From contig JAJDUT010000040.1 of NCBI GenBank assembly GCA_022826515.1, forward strand, positions 1 to 20,463: a stretch of DNA of 20,463 bases, read 5' to 3'. A program made the position numbers and the translations under genes. Shown piece after piece: positions 16,177 through 20,463 of this stretch. Positions within the stretch are counted from its first letter, which is position 1; each line of letters opens with the position of its first letter. The notes under the pieces were generated by a model. It was not told where the DNA came from, ran no database searches, and worked only from the letters and a program-made list of their open reading frames with translations. This DNA comes from Candidatus Latescibacterota bacterium. Lineage in GTDB: Bacteria; Latescibacterota; UBA2968; UBA8231.

Positions 16177-16485
16177 TTGACCACCTCAATAATACAATCG
16201 CTGAACGGCATTCCAATCCGGCTTACCTCTGAACGCTGGGTACATATCACCGAAGAACACTGTGAACTCGCAGGAATGCGAGAAGAAGTTCTCACAACCG
16301 TCGCCAACCCCCTGAGAATCCTTGCCGGGATCCAAGGGGAGTTAATCGCAGTTCGTGCAGTGGAGCCGGGAAAGTTCCTAGTCGTACCGTATCGCGAGGA
16401 AGGAGCCGATGGATTCATAATAACAGCCTTTCTCACGCGGCGCATAAATTCCCTGAACAGGAGAACGCAAATATGGCCTCTCTAA
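16177..16485 (+). CDS. Small putative toxin, PBECR-like nuclease candidate
   Basis: A 102-residue protein with IRLTSERWVHITEEHCELAG (14-33), REEVLTTVANP (35-45) and ITAFLTRRIN near 81-90. This layout recalls a group of small proteins related to phage-type Barnase-EndoU-ColicinE5-RelE-like nucleases, encoded beside DUF2283 proteins. His19 and His24 and the TRRI segment would be the residues to examine. Function and family are tentative. No ATG is available: an in-frame TAG at 16168-16170 restricts the start, and TTG 16177 is the earliest choice, without a clear ribosome-binding site. Its end overlaps the DUF2283 start by 13 bases, which suggests the two work as a pair. Confidence 0.6.
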   Translation: MTTSIIQSLNGIPIRLTSERWVHITEEHCELAGMREEVLTTVANPLRILAGIQGELIAVRAVEPGKFLVVPYREEGADGFIITAFLTRRINSLNRRTQIWPL

Positions 16486-16718
16486 CGGTTGAGCAATACG
16501 TATCCCTGATTCCCGCGGTAAAGCATTCCCCCAAGCAGTATCTATGGTCTTCGTATGACGCCGAAGCCGACGTGTTATACGTAAACTTCAAAAAGCCCAG
16601 CCACGCCGACGACAGCGAGCTGACCGACGACGACGTGATCATCCGCTACGAGCAAGGCCAAGTGGTCGGCCTGACGATCCTTCATGCCAGCCAGCGCATC
16701 CCAGAAGACAAAACATAG
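16473..16718 (+). CDS. DUF2283 domain protein
   Basis: An 81-residue protein. The core SSYDAEADVLYVNFKKPS (26-43) followed by DDDVIIRYEQGQVVGLTIL (52-70) matches the DUF2283 pattern: a tyrosine-aspartate strand, then a strand pair around QGQVVGL. DUF2283 proteins are widespread small proteins of unknown biochemistry, frequently next to small toxin-like genes. ATG 16473 has AGGAG 9 bases upstream (16459-16463). It overlaps the preceding toxin-like gene, so an antitoxin or accessory role is the natural guess. The next gene, the second nuclease, begins 31 bases after its stop. Confidence 0.8.
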   Translation: MASLTVEQYVSLIPAVKHSPKQYLWSSYDAEADVLYVNFKKPSHADDSELTDDDVIIRYEQGQVVGLTILHASQRIPEDKT

Positions 16719-16749
16719 CGCCATCTCCGTCCGCCAAGGAGCCAACCCA

Positions 16750-17730
16750 ATGGCATTAGACGATCTGAAAGAAACCATCGAAACGCTGCGGGAGCGCATT
16801 CAGGCGCATCGCCCCTATTTGGAAGGCAACGAGACGCGGACGCGGCAGGTACTTATCGATCCTGTGCTTCACACGCTGGGATGGGATGTTGGAGACCCCA
16901 ATTCCGTCGAACTTGAATACCGTATAGGTCGAGATTGGGCTGATTACGTGCTGATGGGCAGTGAACGACCGATAGCCGTGATTGAGGCCAAGGCACTGGG
17001 GAAGCGGCTGGATGATAAGGAAACGATGCAGGCACTCAACTACGCAAACTCGGCTGGTATTCCCTACATGACCCTCACGAACGGCGATCATTGGCGAATG
17101 TTAGAAGTATTTAAGCAGGCCCCAATGAAAGATCGAATCCTGATGAATTTCCAATTGACGCAAGACGAGCCATACGCATGTGCGTTGCAGGCTCTGGGGC
17201 TATGGCGACCGAATTTGGCAAGTGGCAAGCCGCAGGAAGTGGCGACGCCAGTAACGATAGAAAAACCTGCATACGCCGAATCGGCATCTACGGTATCCGA
17301 GCCAAGTAGCGAGAATGAGGTCGCTGAGCTGTCCAATGACGGCGATTGGATACCGCTCACGTCATTAAAAATAGAAAAAGGTCAAAAACCTCCGGCAAAC
17401 ACCAAAATCAAGTTTCCGGACTTGAGTACAAAACCGCTCAAGCATTGGAGCGATCTATTGGCCAACGTTGCGGAGCATTTGCTTGAAATTGGCAAACTTT
17501 CTGCGGAGATATGCCCAATCCGCACGAATAATTTAATCCTTGACTTTTCACATAATGAACCTGTTGACCTAAAAGTCAGGAGAATTCGCTTCAAAAGAAA
17601 AATCAGAAATGAGCTATGGTTAATTACCTATAGTCACAGATCAGAGTTTATGCACAAGAGCGCATGTTTAGTGCTTGAGCGCTGCGGCGTCTCCCCCTCC
17701 ACCGTCCTCGTCAGCACCAACCAGAGCTAG
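16750..17730 (+). CDS. Stand-alone PD-(D/E)XK protein, HsdR N-terminal-like (copy 2)
   Basis: A 326-residue paralogue of the gene at 14569. The nuclease-like domain has NETRTRQVLIDPVLHTLGWD (27-46), WADYVLM (63-69, Asp65) and VIEAKAL (77-83, Glu79 and Lys81), then TNGDHWRMLEV (110-120). Its C-terminal domain (about 200-326) starts WIPLTSLKIEKGQKPPAN as in copy 1 and ends with the identical residues PSTVLVSTNQS. A Ser/Glu-rich linker (about 160-197) joins the halves and is longer than in copy 1. The N-terminal halves differ much more than the C-terminal ones. ATG 16750 has AAGGAG (16736-16741) 8 bases upstream; a longer reading from 16684 has none. A role in DNA restriction is inferred from the fold alone. 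Confidence 0.8.
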   Translation: MALDDLKETIETLRERIQAHRPYLEGNETRTRQVLIDPVLHTLGWDVGDPNSVELEYRIGRDWADYVLMGSERPIAVIEAKALGKRLDDKETMQALNYANSAGIPYMTLTNGDHWRMLEVFKQAPMKDRILMNFQLTQDEPYACALQALGLWRPNLASGKPQEVATPVTIEKPAYAESASTVSEPSSENEVAELSNDGDWIPLTSLKIEKGQKPPANTKIKFPDLSTKPLKHWSDLLANVAEHLLEIGKLSAEICPIRTNNLILDFSHNEPVDLKVRRIRFKRKIRNELWLITYSHRSEFMHKSACLVLERCGVSPSTVLVSTNQS

Positions 17731-17732
17731 CC
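17694..17732 (+). repeat. 39-base direct repeat, copy B (3' end of nuclease gene 2)
   Basis: Identical to 15474-15512. The two copies are exactly 2220 bases apart, so recombination between them would remove the four small genes and the second nuclease while leaving one intact nuclease 3' end. Confidence 0.85.
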
Positions 17733-17733
17733 C

Positions 17734-19059
17734 ATGTCGTCCCTCTTCCACAAACTCTACATCGCCACCCTAATCTGCTGCCTCCTATTCCTCGCCTTCA
17801 TCTACGGCGTAGTCTCGGCAATCTTCCACCTCTCCCCCGCTCCCGACATCCGCATCCACGCCGTCAACGCCTACGGCCACCTCGCCTATCTCTACGAAGA
17901 CCTCACCGACACCAAAAACCAATACACCAGCACCATGTGGTTTGAAGACGCCAGCGAGCCGTCCGGGGCCATCATCCACAACGCCGCGGCCATGCAGCCC
18001 GGTCTGACGCTCGTATCCAAAAACGCCACTGCCGCCGTGCTCATGGACTCGCTCGGCAACATCGTCCACCAGTGGCAATGCGACTTTGCTGAAGCCTTTG
18101 ACGAAGACGATTTCGCCGCCTTCCCCCAGCAACCCGACATGCTGCACTGGCACCGCACTCACTTGTACCCCAACGGCGACCTCCTCGCCAACCACGACTA
18201 CGTCAACCACTACCCCTACGGCTACGGCCTCGTCAAACTCGACAAAAACTCCCAGGTCATCTGGAAATACACCGGCACCGCCCACCACGACTTCGACTTC
18301 GACGACCAAGGCAACATCTACACCCTCGTCCAAGAAATCGGCACCGCGCCCATCGGCAACATCCAACCCCCGTACATCGAAGATTTCGCCGTGGTCATCG
18401 ACGGAGTAACCGGCCAAGAGAAGCGGCGCTTTTCTATCTTCCGCGCCCTGAAAAACTCGCCGTATCGCAGCGTGTTCGACCGCTGGCAGACCACCCGCCA
18501 CAGCGAAGTCACCCACACCAACGCCATTCGCCTAATCCCACCGGACTGGGCCACAGCCGCTCACATCCCACGCGCCAAAGCTGGCGACCTACTCATCTCC
18601 CTGCGCAACCCCAACGCCCTCATCATCGTCAATCCCATCGAGCAACAAGTGATCTGGTATGGAGAGGGAATCTGGAAACAGCAGCACGACCCAGACTTCC
18701 TGCCCAACGGCCGCCTGCTACTCTTCGACAACCAGGGCCTGCGCGGCCACCCCTTCGGCCAAAGCCGCGTACTGGAAATCGATCTATTTACGCACGAAAT
18801 TTACTGGGAGTACAAGGGCACCAGCACCGATCAGATCTTCGACAGTTGGATCCGCGGTGCCCAACAGCGGCTGCCCAACGGCAACACCCTCATCACGGAA
18901 TCGCAACGCGGCCGCCTGATCGAAGTCACGCCAGCCGGCGAAATCGCGTGGGAATACTACAACCCAGACCGCGCTTCCTACCAAGGCAAACCCCTGCGCG
19001 GCATGATGACCCAAGCCCAGAGGATACCCCAAGATGCACTGTCATTTCTCGAAAATTAG
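17734..19059 (+). CDS. Arylsulfotransferase (ASST)-like beta-propeller protein, membrane-anchored
   Basis: A 441-residue protein with an N-terminal membrane segment (about 9-31, uncleaved anchor or signal) and a large extracytoplasmic domain. The latter has propeller-like repeats: HLYPNGDLLAN (143-153), HHDFDFDDQGNIYTL (184-198), HTNAI (261-265), DPDFLPNGRLLLFDN (319-333) and RLPNGNTLITES (379-390). This pattern is that of the bacterial arylsulfotransferase family, which transfers sulfate from phenolic esters by a histidine intermediate; H184/H185, H261 and H318 are candidates. Which is catalytic, and whether it is an active sulfotransferase, is unknown. ATG 17734 is 3 bases after the nuclease stop, with only a weak GAG upstream. 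A small membrane protein overlaps its 3' end and may be its partner. Confidence 0.8.
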   Translation: MSSLFHKLYIATLICCLLFLAFIYGVVSAIFHLSPAPDIRIHAVNAYGHLAYLYEDLTDTKNQYTSTMWFEDASEPSGAIIHNAAAMQPGLTLVSKNATAAVLMDSLGNIVHQWQCDFAEAFDEDDFAAFPQQPDMLHWHRTHLYPNGDLLANHDYVNHYPYGYGLVKLDKNSQVIWKYTGTAHHDFDFDDQGNIYTLVQEIGTAPIGNIQPPYIEDFAVVIDGVTGQEKRRFSIFRALKNSPYRSVFDRWQTTRHSEVTHTNAIRLIPPDWATAAHIPRAKAGDLLISLRNPNALIIVNPIEQQVIWYGEGIWKQQHDPDFLPNGRLLLFDNQGLRGHPFGQSRVLEIDLFTHEIYWEYKGTSTDQIFDSWIRGAQQRLPNGNTLITESQRGRLIEVTPAGEIAWEYYNPDRASYQGKPLRGMMTQAQRIPQDALSFLEN

Positions 19060-19261
19060 CCTCGTTTGCGCACTCCTGCTCCTGTGCAGCAGCGCCGCCC
19101 ACGCCTACATCGGCCCCATCATCATCATCGGCGCAATCGGCAGCATGTTCGGCTGGGTTGCCGCCGTCGTCCTCGCCGCCGCCCTCGTGGCCTCGTACCC
19201 CTTTTACGTGCTGTACCGCCGCAAAAACAAGCGCAAACAAAGCAAAGAAGAGTTGCCCTAG
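19034..19261 (+). CDS. Small membrane protein overlapping the ASST-like gene
   Basis: A 75-residue protein with a signal-like segment (about 6-24, ending AAHA), a second hydrophobic stretch (about 25-60, AYIGPIIIIGAIGSMFGWVA onward) and a strongly basic tail (RRKNKRKQSK). I do not recognise the family. It begins inside the end of the ASST-like gene (26-base overlap, different frame) with AGAGGA (19019-19024) 9 bases upstream. Coupled translation and a shared job at the membrane are therefore likely. It ends in CTAG, a sequence that also supplies the stop of the convergent nucleotidyltransferase gene. Confidence 0.75.
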   Translation: MHCHFSKISLVCALLLLCSSAAHAYIGPIIIIGAIGSMFGWVAAVVLAAALVASYPFYVLYRRKNKRKQSKEELP

Positions 19262-19983
19262 CGCCCGTGCTCCCGCAGCAACTGCATCCCGTGCGCCAAC
19301 GCCCCAGGCGTATCCACATCCTGCCACCAAGCCGCGCCAATATCCAAAGCGCGCAACCGACCCTGCTCGATCAGCATCCGCATCCCATCGGTCAAACTGC
19401 AATCGCCCCGACGCGCTTCCACCTCACTGAGGCGCGCCACCAACGCGTCGCTGCAAGCGAATAGACCCGTATCAACGGCGTTGAAATCCGTCAGCTCCTT
19501 GCCAATCGCCGCAATGCGCTCACCCTCTAGCCGCACCTTCGTCGCATCGTCCATGTCGTAAATCGCGTCCAGTTTGCGATCCACCGCTAACACCACTTCC
19601 CCAGGGCTTAAGCTAACGCCGCGCAGCGCAGCGATCATCGCCGGGTCGAAGAGATGATCGGCCATCAGGAGCAGAAATTGCTCCGCGAGCATCCCGGTCG
19701 CCGCCAACACCGAAATCCCATTGGATAGCTTCCATTGCGCATTCTCGACAAACCGCAGCCCGATCCCCAAACCACTCGCCCCGTTCAACGCCGCACACAC
19801 ATCCGCGCCGCAATGCCCCGTGACCACGACAATCTCCTGCAGGCCGCTTCGCTCCAGCATCCGGCAGGTGCGCACCAACAGCGGCTCGCCTGCTATTTCC
19901 ACTAGAGCTTTGTGCGCTACCGGAACGTAGTCGCGTAAACGCGAGCCGTGCCCAGCGGCCAAAATAAGCGCTTGGTCAATCAC
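19258..19983 (-). CDS. Nucleotidyltransferase, inositol-1-phosphate cytidylyltransferase (IPCT)-like
   Basis: A cytosolic sugar- or polyol-phosphate nucleotidyltransferase of 241 residues. LILAAGHGSRLRD (6-18) is the nucleotide-binding loop; Lys25 in AHKALVEIAGEP takes the place of the usual PK motif, with His for Pro. MADHLFDP (107-114) carries the metal-binding Asp109. NGISVLAA (88-95), AVDRKLD (133-139), DDATKV (145-150) and AVDTGLF (169-175) strongly recall CTP:inositol-1-phosphate cytidylyltransferases, though related MobA-like enzymes remain possible. The start is GTG 19983, with AGGAG 7 bases upstream; the longer frame to 20064 overlaps the upstream gene. It follows the antitoxin gene by 13 bases. 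A CDP-alcohol phosphotransferase partner is not in the window. Confidence 0.8.
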   Translation of the reverse strand: MIDQALILAAGHGSRLRDYVPVAHKALVEIAGEPLLVRTCRMLERSGLQEIVVVTGHCGADVCAALNGASGLGIGLRFVENAQWKLSNGISVLAATGMLAEQFLLLMADHLFDPAMIAALRGVSLSPGEVVLAVDRKLDAIYDMDDATKVRLEGERIAAIGKELTDFNAVDTGLFACSDALVARLSEVEARRGDCSLTDGMRMLIEQGRLRALDIGAAWWQDVDTPGALAHGMQLLREHGR

Positions 19984-19996
19984 AGTATCTCTCCTA

Positions 19997-20251
19997 CTAC
20001 CGACCAACGCTTTGCAATTCTTCGCGTATGACCCGGCGCAGCGTAGCTTCGTCGAGGGCGTCATCCTGCTGCTTGAGGTACTCTCGCAACGCCTGATTAA
20101 TCATGGTTTGGTAGCCCATGCCTTCGCTTTCCGACCGAGCGCGAAAGCTATTCAATACCTCGTTATCGAGATAAATGGTAACGCGGGTTTTGCCTCTTTG
20201 GGCTACGACTGGCCCCCGTTTCCCCTTACTGAAGTCATATTCCTTCTTCAT
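19997..20251 (-). CDS. BrnA/CopG-like ribbon-helix-helix antitoxin
   Basis: An 84-residue DNA-binding antitoxin of the BrnA/CopG kind. MKKEYDFSKGKRGPVV opens it, then comes the strand KTRVTIYLDNEVLNSF (21-36), where TRVTIYLD is the beta-strand that reads DNA. The helices include EGMGYQTMINQALREYL (43-59), and a charged C-terminal helix follows. BrnA normally follows a BrnT toxin; I find no BrnT-like frame upstream (20252-20463), so it looks solitary. ATG 20251 is chosen over longer readings to 20428 because homology begins there; GGAG lies 10 bases upstream. It probably represses its own promoter in the repeat-rich region upstream and may be cotranscribed with the nucleotidyltransferase downstream. 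Confidence 0.82.
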   Translation of the reverse strand: MKKEYDFSKGKRGPVVAQRGKTRVTIYLDNEVLNSFRARSESEGMGYQTMINQALREYLKQQDDALDEATLRRVIREELQSVGR

Positions 20252-20426
20252 AATCTCGCTGCTCCGATTGAGTGGCTCTTCGAGCTGATATAAGCCTAAT
20301 AGTTTCGTGGCGATAGGTATAAACCTAAGTACACGACAGTAATCTAAGTTGTGGTACGGCCCTGCTTTAGGTTTTATTTGTAATCGCTCAAGATTGCATC
20401 TAAATCCTAAATACAGGAGCCGCACC
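20252..20426. promoter_or_regulatory. Divergent intergenic region with repeated AAACCTAA-type motifs
   Basis: This AT-richer gap between two divergent genes has an inverted repeat TAGGT-ATAA-ACCTA (20314-20327). AAACCTAA occurs at 20321-20328, its reverse form TTTAGGTTTTAT at 20366-20377, and a related AAATCCTAAATA at 20402-20413. Repeated short motifs beside an RHH-antitoxin gene suggest autoregulatory operators. I see no strong -35/-10 pair on either strand. Confidence 0.35.
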
Positions 20427-20463
20427 ATGCTTATTCATATGCTAAAGAAAGCCCTCATGCAAG
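20427..20463 (+). CDS. Start of an unknown gene, truncated by the window edge
   Basis: ATG 20427 opens a frame reading MLIHMLKKALMQ to the edge. CAGGAG (20414-20419) lies 7 bases upstream, an excellent ribosome-binding site. Twelve residues are too few to assign a function. It is divergent from the BrnA-like antitoxin gene and shares its regulatory gap. Confidence 0.5.
   Translation, partial: MLIHMLKKALMQ

Noticed and set aside
17785..18516. 243-codon minus-strand frame opposite the ASST-like gene
   Set aside because: It is a Val/Gly/Asp-rich artefact of the opposite strand; the plus-strand protein has clear repeats and a membrane anchor.
1..20463. CRISPR arrays, tRNA or rRNA genes, insertion sequences and phage genes
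   Set aside because: No regularly spaced repeats, cloverleaf-like segments, transposase motifs or phage structural genes were seen on either strand.

Overview
The window looks like a chromosomal segment of a GC-rich, Gram-negative-type bacterium with a large accessory genome. There is an outer-membrane beta-barrel protein of the DUF5916 type, a signal-anchored arylsulfotransferase-like protein, a type I polyketide synthase, a cytosolic sulfotransferase, and many defence or toxin-antitoxin genes. This mix is familiar from uncultured marine or sponge-associated lineages (for example Latescibacterota, Poribacteria, Entotheonella), but no marker gene is present and the taxon is only a guess. No rRNA, tRNA, CRISPR array, transposase or phage gene was found, and no gene-free stretch reaches 300 bases.

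Layout. (1) 1-3937, minus: a monomodular type I PKS (KS-AT-DH) that runs off the left edge. An in-frame TGA at 62-64 interrupts a frame that otherwise stays open to the edge. (2) 4116-4496, minus: a small unknown protein. (3) 4653-6950, plus: the DUF5916 barrel protein. (4) 7082-8706, plus: a translationally coupled AAA ATPase and TOPRIM-like protein, a candidate two-gene defence system. (5) 14537-8778, minus: a probable operon of sulfotransferase, SDR dehydrogenase, GH20-like protein and ABC exporter. The exporter is cut by an in-frame TGA at 9135-9137, where its relatives carry glycine. (6) 14569-17730, plus: two paralogous stand-alone PD-(D/E)XK proteins flanking four small genes (UPF0175, an RHH antitoxin, a possible PBECR-like nuclease and DUF2283). 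The two nuclease genes end in an identical 39-base stretch. (7) 17734-19261, plus: arylsulfotransferase-like protein plus a small membrane protein. (8) 20251-19258, minus: a BrnA/CopG-like antitoxin followed by an IPCT-like nucleotidyltransferase. A new plus-strand gene begins at 20427 and leaves the window.

The best candidates for something undescribed are the ATPase/TOPRIM pair and the paralogous nuclease island with its antitoxin-rich interior. Two large genes have in-frame TGA codons, while 12 of the 18 gene-ending stops I could read are TAG, an unusual preference in GC-rich DNA. TGA does end five other genes convincingly, so nonsense mutation or sequence error is a better explanation than a changed genetic code.
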